From: Staphylococcus lloydii
GTDB lineage: Bacteria; Bacillota; Bacilli; Staphylococcales; Staphylococcaceae
Assembly: GCF_015775975.1 (NCBI RefSeq)
Contig: NZ_CP064056.1
Span: 248,001-312,000 of the forward strand
Length of the DNA: 64,000 bases
Direction: 5' to 3'
Shown here: positions 52,826-61,970 of the stretch, in pieces
Position numbering within the stretch: the first letter of the stretch is position 1
Layout: each line of letters starts with the position of its first letter
Notes under the pieces: generated by a model
Database searches by the model: none
Told to the model about the DNA's origin: nothing
The model's input: the letters and a program-made list of their open reading frames with translations, nothing else
Translations under genes and position numbers: made by a program

Positions 52826-53125
52826 TTTATACACCTCCTCTCTACGTCAATTGACGCATGAGAGATAGGCGACGCCTTTATTATACCATCTGAAAATATA
52901 CAAATGTATGTACTTCTGATAATCATCAATTATGTTAACTTAAAACACGAGAATAAGAACTGATATTAGGGCGTTTATCCTCGTTAGAGAGGTTTGGCAA
53001 GTATTGGATTTGCTAGCTACTGACGTGGCAACAGCACCTGACGGTTGGGGGAAATCTCCTAAGCCCTTTATCTTTTTGCTAAAGTAAAAATGAATGAATA
53101 AAAAACTACTCACCATTAAAAAAGA
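52826..53125. other. Toxin 2 leader and an unexplained GC-rich structured block
   Basis: 52826-52890 is the toxin 2 mRNA leader and promoter. From about 52966 to 53067 the GC content rises to about half, in DNA that is otherwise about one-third GC. The block opens with AGGGC and closes with GCCCT, and holds small hairpins (CCTC..GAGG, GCAA..TTGC, GGGG..CTCC). It is followed by a T-rich run. No ORF on either strand. It may be a structured RNA; I could not match it to a known family. Confidence 0.45.
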
Positions 53126-54022
53126 TTATTCATCAATTAATACATTTTTTAACTCTTTCATAAATATTTGAGCAGCCTTTGAGAAATGATGGCTCTTACG
53201 CCATACAATATTATGTTTTGCAACTAAAATAGGTTGAAAAGGCACAAAACACAAATTACTTTCTGATGAAGTGTTTATAATACTATCTAAAGTTAATACA
53301 TACCCAATCTCTTGTTGAGCTAGCAAACCTGCATTATAAGCTAAATTAAATGTAGCAACGATATTTAATTGTGAATATAATTCTCCGAACCACCGAATAA
53401 ACTCATTACTCTTTTGGTTAGTATCAATTGCTTGTCTAGAACAAATGAGAGGCAATTTTGATACTTCTTCTTTTGTGATACATTCTTTTCGAGCTATATG
53501 ACTGTCTCTTCTTGCAATTACGCCCCATTGGTCATAAGTCGGTAAACTTAAAGATTCATATTTATTTAAATTTACAGGTTCGATAAAAATGCCAAAATCA
53601 AGGAATCCTTTATCTAGACGATAGGCAATGTCTTCAGCATTACCACTAAAAATATGTAATTTGATATTGGGGTAATTAATTTGAATGCGCTTGAAAATAT
53701 CAGCTATGTATTTCATACCTTTTGTTTCTCCACATCCTAAATAAATGTCACCCTCTATAGGTTTATCTATAACTTTAAATTCTTCTTGGATTTTATTAGA
53801 CATATCCAATAATTCTCTAGATCTTCGATTTAGTAATTCTCCTTCCTCTGTCAAACTAATATTGTGATTCTTTCTATTAAACAATTTAACATCTAATTCT
53901 TCTTCCAATTGTTTGAGTTGTCTAGATAACGTAGGTTGTGTGATGTGCAAAGTGTTTGCTGCTTTTGTAATATTTTTTTGTTGTGCAACGATTGAAAAGT
54001 AATGTAAGACTCTTAATTCCAT
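53126..54022 (-). CDS. LysR-family transcriptional regulator, 298 aa
   Basis: N-terminal winged HTH ITKAANTLHITQPTLSRQLKQLEEELDVKLFNR (residues about 18-50; cited in parts) and a C-terminal effector-binding domain. GGAGGG precedes the ATG. It is divergent from the MFS gene at 54143 with two palindromes between, the standard LysR layout, so it probably controls the MFS-hydrolase operon in response to the transported compound. Confidence 0.9.
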   Translation of the reverse strand: MELRVLHYFSIVAQQKNITKAANTLHITQPTLSRQLKQLEEELDVKLFNRKNHNISLTEEGELLNRRSRELLDMSNKIQEEFKVIDKPIEGDIYLGCGETKGMKYIADIFKRIQINYPNIKLHIFSGNAEDIAYRLDKGFLDFGIFIEPVNLNKYESLSLPTYDQWGVIARRDSHIARKECITKEEVSKLPLICSRQAIDTNQKSNEFIRWFGELYSQLNIVATFNLAYNAGLLAQQEIGYVLTLDSIINTSSESNLCFVPFQPILVAKHNIVWRKSHHFSKAAQIFMKELKNVLIDE

Positions 54023-54043
54023 ATCATACCCTCCATATAAATG

Positions 54044-54073
54044 ATGCTTTTAAAGCATTTCTTAAAATAAGAA
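54044..54073. promoter_or_regulatory. Two adjacent palindromes in the LysR-MFS intergenic region
   Basis: ATGCTTT-T-AAAGCAT (54044-54058) and TTCTTA-AAA-TAAGAA (54059-54073) are perfect inverted repeats in direct contact. The first contains a LysR-type T-N11-A motif. They are candidate LysR operators. Confidence 0.65.
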
Positions 54074-54142
54074 ATAAGCATTAGTCATTTCTATCAGTAT
54101 AACCTATACTTGGAAATATCAAAAATTAAATGGGGAAAGCAA

Positions 54143-55315
54143 ATGAGAAATAAAAAGTTAGTAATATTAATATTAACAATTGGTGTTTTTGGAATATTAA
54201 ATACAGAAATGGGATTTATCGGTTTGATTCCATACATTTCCAATCAGTTTCACGTAAGCGTATCCATGGCAGGATGGGTTATATCTGGATTTGCTATTGG
54301 CATTGCTATATCAGGTCCTATTATGCCGTTATTATTATCTAAAATTGAACGAAAAAAAGTGATGATTTTTATACTTATTATTTTTGTAATAAGTAACGCC
54401 GTCGTATTATTGACTAACAACTTTTCAATATTGTTACTAACTAGAATCATTCCAGCTATATTTCATCCTGTATTTATATCATTGGCTTTTTCTGTAGCTG
54501 CTGATTCAGTTGATGAGAAAGATACACCAAAAGCAGTTTCACGTATTTTTATAGGTGTGTCAGCTGGAATGGTATTAGGTGTTCCAGTAGTTAACTATTT
54601 AGCTTCTAATTTTAATTTACAATTAGCATTATTGTTTTTCTTTGTAGTGAATTTTGCAGTCTTAATATTGGTATTCATATTTGTACCAAAAATGCCAGTA
54701 TCTTCAAAATTAACTTATGGAAAACAATTAAATATCTTAAAATTTCCGCTAACATGGATTTCTATTATCGTATCATTTTTATTTAATGCTGCTATATTTG
54801 GTGTTTATAGTTATTTTACTGACTTTTTAAGTTCAGTTACTCATGCTGAAGGATTAATGGTCACACTTATTTTATTCATTTATGGTATATCAAATATTAT
54901 AGGTAATATCATTGCAGGTCATACCTTAACAAATTATCCTAAGCAAACGTTGGTAGTTCTACCATTTTTATTAATAGGATCATTCTTATTAATGTTTATA
55001 TTTGGTGAATTTAGTGTTTTAATGATTATTATTTCAGTTATTTTAGGTATATTAGCTGGCATGACTGCTAATGTTACTCAATATGTTATTACTTCATCAG
55101 CGCCTGATGCACCAGATTTATCAAACGGCATATTTTTATCTTCCGTTAATTTAGGTACTACAGTAGGAACTTTTTTAGGTGGTATATTAATTAGTATCTT
55201 AGGTTCAAATTTTGTAGTTGGTGTAGGTATTATTATAAGTTTGCTTAACCTTGTTTTTATTTTTACTCGAATTCATATAACTAATAAAAAAGGAGCTGTC
55301 GCTAATGAAAAATAA
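54143..55315 (+). CDS. MFS transporter (DHA1-like, AraJ/YdhP type), 390 aa
   Basis: Twelve membrane helices. FGILNTEMGFIGLIPYIS at TM1 and AGWVISGFAIGIAISGPIMPLLLSKIERKK at TM2-loop match the YdhP/AraJ sugar-efflux or drug-efflux group. GGGGAAAG lies before the ATG at 54143; the longer frame to 54110 lacks a site. The stop overlaps the hydrolase start by 11 bases (AAAGGAGCTG site), so the two are coupled. Substrate unknown. Confidence 0.85.
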   Translation: MRNKKLVILILTIGVFGILNTEMGFIGLIPYISNQFHVSVSMAGWVISGFAIGIAISGPIMPLLLSKIERKKVMIFILIIFVISNAVVLLTNNFSILLLTRIIPAIFHPVFISLAFSVAADSVDEKDTPKAVSRIFIGVSAGMVLGVPVVNYLASNFNLQLALLFFFVVNFAVLILVFIFVPKMPVSSKLTYGKQLNILKFPLTWISIIVSFLFNAAIFGVYSYFTDFLSSVTHAEGLMVTLILFIYGISNIIGNIIAGHTLTNYPKQTLVVLPFLLIGSFLLMFIFGEFSVLMIIISVILGILAGMTANVTQYVITSSAPDAPDLSNGIFLSSVNLGTTVGTFLGGILISILGSNFVVGVGIIISLLNLVFIFTRIHITNKKGAVANEK

Positions 55316-56294
55316 TTACACATTTTCATTAAATAGTAATGTCACTCGTCAAAAAGTAAAATTTCAAAATAGATATGGTATTGATTTAGTAGGAGATTTA
55401 TATATACCTAAGAGCGAATCGCAAAAAATCAGTGCTTTAGTTGTTTCTGGACCGTTTGGAGCTGTTAAAGAACAAGCATCGGGATTATATGCGAATGAAT
55501 TAGCTAGTAGAGGGTTCATAACTTTAGCATTTGATAATAGTTTTACTGGTGAGTCTGGTGGAGAAGTAAGAAATGTTGCATCACCTGAAATTTTTACTGA
55601 AGATTTTAGTGCTGCTGTCGATTATTTAACAACTTTAGATTTTGTAGATAATGAAAAAATTGGTGCAATGGCTATTTGTGGTTTGAGCGGCATGGCTATT
55701 ACAGCTGCAACTGTTGACTCAAGAATTAAAGCAGTCGCTACAGCATCAATGTACGATATGTCTAATTCTATTGGAAAAGGATATAAAAATAGTTACACGT
55801 TTGATCAAAGATTAGAAATTATTGACTATTTATCAAAACAACGTTCTAAAGATATTACAAATGATAAATACGATATTGCGCCTCATGAGTTGAATTTTGA
55901 TGATAATGGTAATTTAATGACACCACCACAAATCTTACCTGATGAACTTCCGGATAATCCAGATCCTGTATTAGAAACGTTTTTTAATTATTATAAAACG
56001 GAACGTGGTTATCATGAACATTCAATTAATTCGAATAGTGCATGGACAGCAACAACGCCATATAGTTTCTTTGCATTTGATATGTATAGTCATATCGAGT
56101 TACTCAAGGATAGGAAAGTTTTATTAATTGCTGGTGATAATGCACACTCTAAATATCATTCTGAAGAGGTTGCTAACTTAATTCCAAATCAAACTGAGTT
56201 AGTGATTATATCTGATTCAGATCACTGTGATTTATATGATAAAAAAGAAAAAATCCCATTTGATAAATTAGATTCGTTTTTTAAAGAACTATAG
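55305..56294 (+). CDS. Alpha/beta hydrolase, 329 aa
   Basis: VSGPFGAVKEQASGLYANELASRGF and IGAMAICGLSGMAITAA carry the oxyanion region and a nucleophile elbow that reads CGLSG, with Ser as nucleophile. Catalytic Asp is probably in IAGDNAHS and His in SDSDHCDLYD. This fits the YcjY/dienelactone-hydrolase-like group often found with LysR and MFS genes. Substrate unknown. No signal peptide. Confidence 0.82.
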   Translation: MKNNYTFSLNSNVTRQKVKFQNRYGIDLVGDLYIPKSESQKISALVVSGPFGAVKEQASGLYANELASRGFITLAFDNSFTGESGGEVRNVASPEIFTEDFSAAVDYLTTLDFVDNEKIGAMAICGLSGMAITAATVDSRIKAVATASMYDMSNSIGKGYKNSYTFDQRLEIIDYLSKQRSKDITNDKYDIAPHELNFDDNGNLMTPPQILPDELPDNPDPVLETFFNYYKTERGYHEHSINSNSAWTATTPYSFFAFDMYSHIELLKDRKVLLIAGDNAHSKYHSEEVANLIPNQTELVIISDSDHCDLYDKKEKIPFDKLDSFFKEL

Positions 56295-56509
56295 AATTCC
56301 GTACTCTAACGTTAAATTTAACCAACAATTACTATTTATACTTTATTCTCCAGGAATAAAGTATAAATATATATTATTGTAACTTGTTTATCTTATAGAA
56401 TATATTAATATAACAAAACAACCTTTTCTAAGTAAGAAAACACAACATTTTATACTGATATTACGATGATTGGTTACCTATTTACCAATAAACTATAAGA
56501 AAATAATTG
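56295..56509. other. Intergenic DNA after the hydrolase
   Basis: A perfect hairpin TATACTTTATTC-TCCAG-GAATAAAGTATA (56337-56365) without a clear T-run may act as a weak terminator. The rest is very AT-rich with no gene. Confidence 0.5.
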
Positions 56510-56707
56510 ACAATTAAATATCTTAAGAATCAATTGAGTGACGTATCTAAAGAAAAAATATATGTAGTTTACGATTGAACTGGAGGAACTACTTTAGGAA
56601 AAGAAGCATTGTTAGAGTTATACAAAAATAATTATGAAGCTTATGAATTAGCTGGAGCGTTAGAAGGTTGGAAAGGTATGAAATTACCTTTAGAAAATGT
56701 TGTATAG
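56510..56707 (+). pseudogene. Rhodanese-like protein remnant
   Basis: Reads ...VSKEKIYVVYD-stop-TGGTTLGKEALLELYKNN and then YEAYELAGALEGWKGMKLPL before a natural stop. The VYDWTGG of intact rhodanese-like proteins is expected at the stop: TGA replaces TGG (Trp). The N-terminal half is missing, with stop codons just upstream. It is a decayed sulfurtransferase-domain gene. Confidence 0.75.
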
Positions 56708-56836
56708 TCACTAAAACCTTTCTTTTTTTAACCTTCATTTGAGAGAGAATTAGAGAGTCAAATAAAAGGTGCTTCTGTATATATTGACTTAAATGTTAGT
56801 TACTAAAGAAGAGCATCATATTAATATAGGACTTCT

Positions 56837-57460
56837 TTAGTAATATTTCCTTTCTGTGGTTACTTCATTTATAACCCCCTTTAATGTCCAATCATATAAT
56901 AAATGTGCCATAAACTCTGGACTATATTTCACATTGTTATCTAACCATGAACTTATTACGCCAATATGTGCAGATGTAATATAACTAAATAATATTTCTT
57001 TGGGAATATTATTATATTGATTTAAATCTACGATATTATCTACCAGTTCTTCATATATTTTCTCTTCTACGATATTTTGCAAACGTCTTCTGAATTCTGG
57101 TATCCCTTTATCACTTAACATTACTTTAAAAAATTCTTTATGATCATATATATATTCAAATAACTTTATAAAAGAAGGATGTGCATAGATTTTATCTTTT
57201 TTCTCTATTATTTGTGAAGCTGCATTATCTTTTACATGTACAATTAATTCTTCTAAAACATCATTAATAACACTAGAGTAGAAATCTTGTTTGTCTAGGT
57301 AATGTAGATAAAATGTTCCTCTTGTCAATTTTGCTTCATCTGCAATATTTTGCACAGTAATTTTGTTTAAGTCTTTCTTATTAAGCAATGTAATAAGGGC
57401 ATTAATAAAATATGCTTTTGTTCTTTTTGCTCTTGGATCCATAGATTCTTTTTTATTCAT
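56837..57460 (-). CDS. TetR-family regulator, 207 aa
   Basis: N-terminal HTH: ALITLLNKKDLNKITVQNIADEAKLTRGTFYLHYLDKQDF (residues about 20-59; in parts), followed by an all-helical ligand domain of the TetR_C_7 type. AAGGAGATT precedes the ATG. It is divergent from the amidohydrolase gene; a perfect 13-bp-arm palindrome lies between and is the probable operator. Confidence 0.9.
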   Translation of the reverse strand: MNKKESMDPRAKRTKAYFINALITLLNKKDLNKITVQNIADEAKLTRGTFYLHYLDKQDFYSSVINDVLEELIVHVKDNAASQIIEKKDKIYAHPSFIKLFEYIYDHKEFFKVMLSDKGIPEFRRRLQNIVEEKIYEELVDNIVDLNQYNNIPKEILFSYITSAHIGVISSWLDNNVKYSPEFMAHLLYDWTLKGVINEVTTERKYY

Positions 57461-57520
57461 ATTTAATCTCCTTGTCTAAGATTTAAGAATTTATTTACAT
57501 TTTAAAGTAAATTGAGTTTT

Positions 57521-57549
57521 AATGTACATTATTAAAAATAATGTACATT
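57521..57549. promoter_or_regulatory. Perfect inverted repeat, probable TetR operator
   Basis: AATGTACATTATT-AAA-AATAATGTACATT, 13-base perfect arms with a 3-base centre, between the divergent TetR and amidohydrolase genes. A second inverted repeat with TTATATACAA and TTGTATATAA arms spans about 57575-57615. Confidence 0.8.
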
Positions 57550-57632
57550 GAACTAATTGTTATTAATGATATAATTTTATATACAAGATGTCTACTAGTA
57601 AACACTTTGTATATAAAATAAGGAGTGATATT

Positions 57633-58601
57633 ATGTCAAAAGGTATTATTGATGTTCATCATCACATTATTCCAAAAGAGTATAAATTAGCGCTACAAAG
57701 AAGTGGTATTGACGACGCTGGAGGCATGCCTATTAAAGATTGGACACCTGAGGACAGTATAGAAATGATGGACCGTTTAGGCATAGAAGTAGGTATAGGA
57801 TCAATTTCTGATCCCGGTTTAATCCCTTTAAATGAACAAGATAGAAAGCAAACTGCACGTAAAATCAATGAGTTTCAAGCTGATTTAATATCTAATTATC
57901 CAAATCGTTTTGGAGGATTTGCGTTACTACCGTTACCTAATATTGAAAATGCTATAGAAGAATTAAAATATGCTTTAGATGATTTGAAATTGGACGGTGT
58001 GGGATTACTTTCTAATTATAATGAACATTTCTTAGGAGACCCTATTTTCGAAGAACTTATGAGTGAACTTAATAAAAGAGAAGCTATAGTTTTTATCCAT
58101 CCAAGTGCTGCACCTAAAGACATGCCAAGACCTCAATTTTTAACAGTTGATTTCATGGCAGAATTTACTTTTAATACAACACGAGCTGCAGCCAATTTAG
58201 TACTAAGTGGAACAACGGAACGTTACCCTAATATTAAATTTATTCTAGCTCATGCTGGTGGAACACTCCCTTATTTAAAATGGAGAATTGGGCAATCGTA
58301 TCGTTGGATGAAAGAAACATTAGATGAAAATGATTATGTAAAATTAAATAAAGAACCAGAAGAGTATATCGCTGATTTTTATTTTGAAACAGCCATATCA
58401 ACACAACCAGCAAGTTTTGAAGCATTGAAAGATACAACAGAAGAATCACATATTTTATTTGGTAGTGATGCACATTATGCGCCAGAAAATTGGTCGGAAA
58501 AAATGGTGGAAAGATTAGAAAACTATCAAAATTTCAGTAATAGCCAAATTAAAAATATTGAAAGAAACAATGCTTTAAGATTATTTAAAAGATTTGAATA
58601 A
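57633..58601 (+). CDS. Amidohydrolase_2-family hydrolase/decarboxylase, 322 aa
   Basis: IIDVHHHIIP gives the HxH metal site, KFILAHAGGTLPYLKWR a His ligand and LFGSDAHYAP the catalytic Asp. Family is amidohydrolase_2 (ACMSD / gamma-resorcylate decarboxylase group). AAGGAGTG fixes the ATG at 57633; the 15-codon upstream extension lies in the operator and is rejected. It is probably induced when the neighbouring TetR protein binds a ligand. Substrate unknown. Confidence 0.85.
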   Translation: MSKGIIDVHHHIIPKEYKLALQRSGIDDAGGMPIKDWTPEDSIEMMDRLGIEVGIGSISDPGLIPLNEQDRKQTARKINEFQADLISNYPNRFGGFALLPLPNIENAIEELKYALDDLKLDGVGLLSNYNEHFLGDPIFEELMSELNKREAIVFIHPSAAPKDMPRPQFLTVDFMAEFTFNTTRAAANLVLSGTTERYPNIKFILAHAGGTLPYLKWRIGQSYRWMKETLDENDYVKLNKEPEEYIADFYFETAISTQPASFEALKDTTEESHILFGSDAHYAPENWSEKMVERLENYQNFSNSQIKNIERNNALRLFKRFE

Positions 58602-58603
58602 TT

Positions 58604-58739
58604 TGTTTCCAACACTCTATAAAAATTTTTCAGAGTACTTTTCTTCTATACCTAGCATACCAACAAATATTATTGCTGAATTATGTTCATCATAGATAGC
58701 CCTTAATTGTTCATTATTAAGAAGAAATTGGGTTACGAA
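58604..58739 (-). pseudogene. Fragment of a Tn552-type transposition ATPase
   Basis: The minus strand is open and reads FVTQFLLNNEQLRA then IYDEHNSAIIFVGMLGIEEK. The IYDEHN..II.VGMPGIEK stretch is the sensor-1 region of AAA ATPases of Tn552/Tn7-like elements (TniB/p271 type). Both ends are missing. Together with the recombinase remnant at 61434-61970 it suggests a decayed transposon. Confidence 0.5.
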
Positions 58740-58744
58740 ATGAT

Positions 58745-58778
58745 AAAGAGACTCCTATTAAAAAGGAGTCTCTTTTAA
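58745..58778 (+). terminator. Terminator downstream of the amidohydrolase
   Basis: AAAGAGACTCCT and AGGAGTCTCTTT form a perfect 12-bp stem, then TTTT. Confidence 0.8.
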
Positions 58779-59023
58779 TGTACTTTATTATAGCAGAGGC
58801 TTATGGTTTTAATTTCCTAATAGGTTCGTTTTTAAGACAAAATTTCAATAGTACTAAACAAAAAGTTTCACTTTCCTTTTTATATTGCAGTAATTTTCTT
58901 TAATATTCTATATATTGTTGCGTTTCTTTTTTAGAAATAGCTATTTTTGCCGCATTAAGATATTTAATGCTACTAAAAAATTTAAATAGAGTATATTTCT
59001 GATAATGGTCTATTATGTAAATT
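58779..59023. other. Intergenic DNA, no gene called
   Basis: AT-rich. One minus-strand frame (about 58785-58985) stays open apart from a single stop and has plausible composition, possibly another decayed gene. Nothing firm. Confidence 0.35.
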
Positions 59024-59067
59024 AAAAAGCTGAACCGTTAACTATATAGCTAACGGTTCAGCTTTTT
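59024..59067. terminator. Terminator of the DHA2 efflux gene
   Basis: AAAAAGCTGAACCGTTA and TAACGGTTCAGCTTTTT: a perfect 17-bp stem with a 10-base loop overlapping the end of the gene. Confidence 0.85.
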
Positions 59068-60426
59068 ATTTATATTTTGATTATTAACCAACATCTTTAA
59101 GGTTACAATGAAACTGATTAATAATGTGATTGATGCTGTAATCCATAAAATTTTATACCCTTGAATTGAATTTCCATAATTATTACTTATTGTTATCACA
59201 AAAGAAGATATTGCAGAGTACAAGGCAATACCTAAATTTTGAACCATTCTTTGTAAAGATCCTGCCGTAGCTTGTTGTGATTGTTTTACTAAATTCAATA
59301 AACTTCCTGTATTTATAGGTAAATAAATACCACAACCTATACCAAACATCGTTAATAAAACAATTAATTGCCATATTAATATATTATCTTGAATTAAACC
59401 TATTATTAAATAAGTTAATCCCATAAGCATGATACTAATCATTAAAAGTGATTGATTATGAAATTTATTAATTAACTTATTAGAAAAGTGAGATGATATA
59501 ACCATACCTAAAGGGGCCGAAAGATTTACAAAGCCAACAATTAATGAATTCAATTTTAAATTTTGTTCTATATAAAAAGGTGGAATAACAAAACCTAAAG
59601 CCATAGATCCACCTAAAGTAAATATGCCATATAATAAAGATAATAAATATTTATTACTTAACCAAGATAAAGGTACTAACGGATTCATAATTCTTTTCTC
59701 GTATTTAATGAAGGACCACAATGATAATAAACACACCGCTATAAGTATTAATGCTACTTTAGATTTTAAAAAAGTTATAGCCAAAATTAATGTCGATAAC
59801 ATAATAATTAATAAACCATTACCTAAAAAATCAAAATTTAATTTTCCCGTTTTTTCTTTTATGTTTTTCATTAGAAACTGGTTAATTACTATGATGAGCA
59901 AAACAAAAGGTATATTAATTAAAAAAAGCATAGGCCAGCTACTAAAATTTAATAAAAAACTCCCTAAACTTGGACCAAATATAGGACCAAGTCCTATAGC
60001 TATACTGAATATACCTAAAGCTTTCCCTTGTTTTTGGTTAGAAATTTGTGTGCCTATTAATGCTGCGGCTGTTGCTTGAACCATAGATGCGCCTATTCCT
60101 TGCATCCCTCTAAAAGCAATAAGTAAAAATTCAGTAGAAGATAAAGCGCATAATAAAGATGAGAAACCGAATAAAATAACCCCTAAATTAAAAATTTTCA
60201 TCTTGCCAATCGCATCTCCTAATTTACCAAACATTATGATAAAAGATACTAACATAAGGGTATATAAAGTGACTGTCCACATTAGTATAGTCAAATTTGA
60301 ATCGAATTCTTTTGTTAATGTAGGCAGTGCTACGTTGATAATACCAGTATCTAGTGTTGATAAGAACATACCTAGACATGTAACGAGTACTATTAATTTT
60401 TCATTAGTTGTATTAATAATTTTCAT
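59050..60426 (-). CDS. MFS drug efflux transporter, DHA2 (14-helix) type, 458 aa
   Basis: About 14 membrane helices. LGMFLSTLDTGIINVALPTL is the TM1 motif (D1) of DHA2 drug:proton antiporters such as QacA/LmrB/EmrB. GKLGDAIGKMK is motif A and GLGPIFGPSLGSFLL is motif C, the antiporter signature. GAGGAGG precedes the ATG at 60426; the 30-codon upstream extension is rejected. Divergent from an ArsR-type regulator. Substrate and any resistance phenotype are unknown. Confidence 0.88.
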   Translation of the reverse strand: MKIINTTNEKLIVLVTCLGMFLSTLDTGIINVALPTLTKEFDSNLTILMWTVTLYTLMLVSFIIMFGKLGDAIGKMKIFNLGVILFGFSSLLCALSSTEFLLIAFRGMQGIGASMVQATAAALIGTQISNQKQGKALGIFSIAIGLGPIFGPSLGSFLLNFSSWPMLFLINIPFVLLIIVINQFLMKNIKEKTGKLNFDFLGNGLLIIMLSTLILAITFLKSKVALILIAVCLLSLWSFIKYEKRIMNPLVPLSWLSNKYLLSLLYGIFTLGGSMALGFVIPPFYIEQNLKLNSLIVGFVNLSAPLGMVISSHFSNKLINKFHNQSLLMISIMLMGLTYLIIGLIQDNILIWQLIVLLTMFGIGCGIYLPINTGSLLNLVKQSQQATAGSLQRMVQNLGIALYSAISSFVITISNNYGNSIQGYKILWITASITLLISFIVTLKMLVNNQNINKKLNR

Positions 60427-60533
60427 AACAAAATTTACCTCCTCACATTTTAACTTAAGTATAATGAATAAATAGTTAAATGAAGGCCGAAGTAAATCAT
60501 TGTTATAATAGTTCAAATAATGAGGTGATAAAT

Positions 60534-61220
60534 ATGAATGTGTATGACAATATTACTCAAACGGCTAAATTAATAAGTGATGCCACAAGAATGTCTATGT
60601 TAATGGAATTATCAGGTATGCATTCTTTAACAGCAAAGGAGTTAGCAAAATCTGCTAAAGTTTCGCCCCAAACAGCAAGCTCTCATTTAAAAAAATTGAT
60701 TGAAGGTAATTTAATTATATCGAGGAAACAAGGTAGACATAAATACTATCAACTTGCTAGTGAAAATGTTGCTCAAGCAATTGAATCTATTGCTAATATT
60801 TCAGGTCCTTTAGTGGCTAACTCATTAAATAGCACTTCTAAAAAGAAAAAGTTAGAATTTGCCAGAACTTGTTATGGACATTTAGCAGGAGAATTAGGTG
60901 TTGCCATTACAGAAGGCTTAATTAAAAAGGGATACTTACTTGAATCTGATAGCACTTACTATAAACTTACTAAATATGGGAAAATATGGTTTGAAAATTT
61001 AGGTATTAATATATCAAATTTAAATATCCAAACTGATTACCTTGCTTTGCATATTGACTGGACGATGAGAAAAAATCACTTAGCTGGTCCTCTATCTTTA
61101 GCTTTGACTAAACATTTTTTAAATTCAGGATGGATAAAAGAAGGAAACATGAAAAGAGAAATTATACTTACTAGATGTGGCGAAGCATTTTTGTATAAAG
61201 AATTAGGAATAAATTTATAA
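60534..61220 (+). CDS. ArsR-family HTH regulator, 228 aa
   Basis: N-terminal winged HTH: LISDATRMSMLMELSGMHSLTAKELAKSAKVSPQTASSHLKKL (residues about 12-54; in parts) with the ArsR GRHKYYQL wing. The C-terminal domain (ARTCYGHLAGELGVAITEGL) matches YdfF-like repressors. No clear CxC metal site, so it probably senses an organic ligand. GAGGTGATAA precedes the ATG at 60534. Divergent from the efflux pump; likely its repressor. Confidence 0.88.
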   Translation: MNVYDNITQTAKLISDATRMSMLMELSGMHSLTAKELAKSAKVSPQTASSHLKKLIEGNLIISRKQGRHKYYQLASENVAQAIESIANISGPLVANSLNSTSKKKKLEFARTCYGHLAGELGVAITEGLIKKGYLLESDSTYYKLTKYGKIWFENLGINISNLNIQTDYLALHIDWTMRKNHLAGPLSLALTKHFLNSGWIKEGNMKREIILTRCGEAFLYKELGINL

Positions 61221-61433
61221 AAGTGTTTTAACAATTGCTGTTAATATTAAATTTAATTGCTAATACATGGATGAGGTCGTTATAAACGGTCATTATTGAG
61301 AAAAAGAATATAGAAAAAAGAGAGCGTTTTTACGCTCTCTTTTCTTGTCTTATTATTAAAATCTCATAATAGATGAATAACATATAATTTAGGACGCTGT
61401 GAGAAGCTCTCATTTGCATTAACAATCCATTTA
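61221..61433. terminator. Terminator of the ArsR gene and short intergenic DNA
   Basis: AAAAGAGAGCGT and ACGCTCTCTTTT arms with loop TTTT lie at 61315-61346. The rest of this stretch holds nothing recognisable. Confidence 0.7.
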
Positions 61434-61970
61434 TCAAGATAATCCCTTATCATGTTTAATTCTGTAAACAGTTTGTCTTGTAATATTTACTTCTTTCGCA
61501 ATTTTACTAATGGCTTTGTTTCTTCTAACATTTCGACCACTCTATGATAAATAATTCGTTTTTGAGGATTTTTCGCGTTCGGCGAATAAAGTAAAGGACG
61601 GCTTTTATATACACCTTTTTCTTTCGCAACTTGAATCCCTTGTGCTTGTCGACGTTTACTTTCATTTCTTTCTTGTTCTGAAACCATTGCTAAAATTAGA
61701 ACGATTAAATCTTTCATAAACTCATCCAGTAATAGGTTACCAATTACTTCATTCATCATAGTTACGTCCCAAACGTTCAATAGACTCCACAACGAACCGA
61801 TCTCCCATTCTTGCAAAATTAAGGGCTTTTTGAAATACAGGTCTATTTTCCACTGACTTCTCGGACTGTTTCTCTGTAAATATTCTCTCCACGCCAAACG
61901 TCTTTAAATTATCCAATTGTCTTTCTAAATTTTAATCTATCGAAGATACTCGCACATAGCCTATAATCAT
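61434..61970 (-). pseudogene. Broken serine recombinase (resolvase/invertase)
   Basis: The start MIIGYVRVSSID followed by a stop, then [20 protein letters not shown], is the catalytic N terminus of a resolvase with Ser in RVSS; TAA replaces the usual Gln codon. [21 protein letters not shown], then frameshifts around 61735-61770, then [41 protein letters not shown] and a C-terminal HTH ([18 protein letters not shown]). At least one stop and two frame changes: inactive. Typical of Tn552/BinL or plasmid resolvases. Confidence 0.85.

Noticed and set aside
52985..53015. PyrR-type binding loop in the GC-rich block
   Set aside because: GAGAGGTT resembles the loop core, but the conserved CC is missing and no pyrimidine gene follows.
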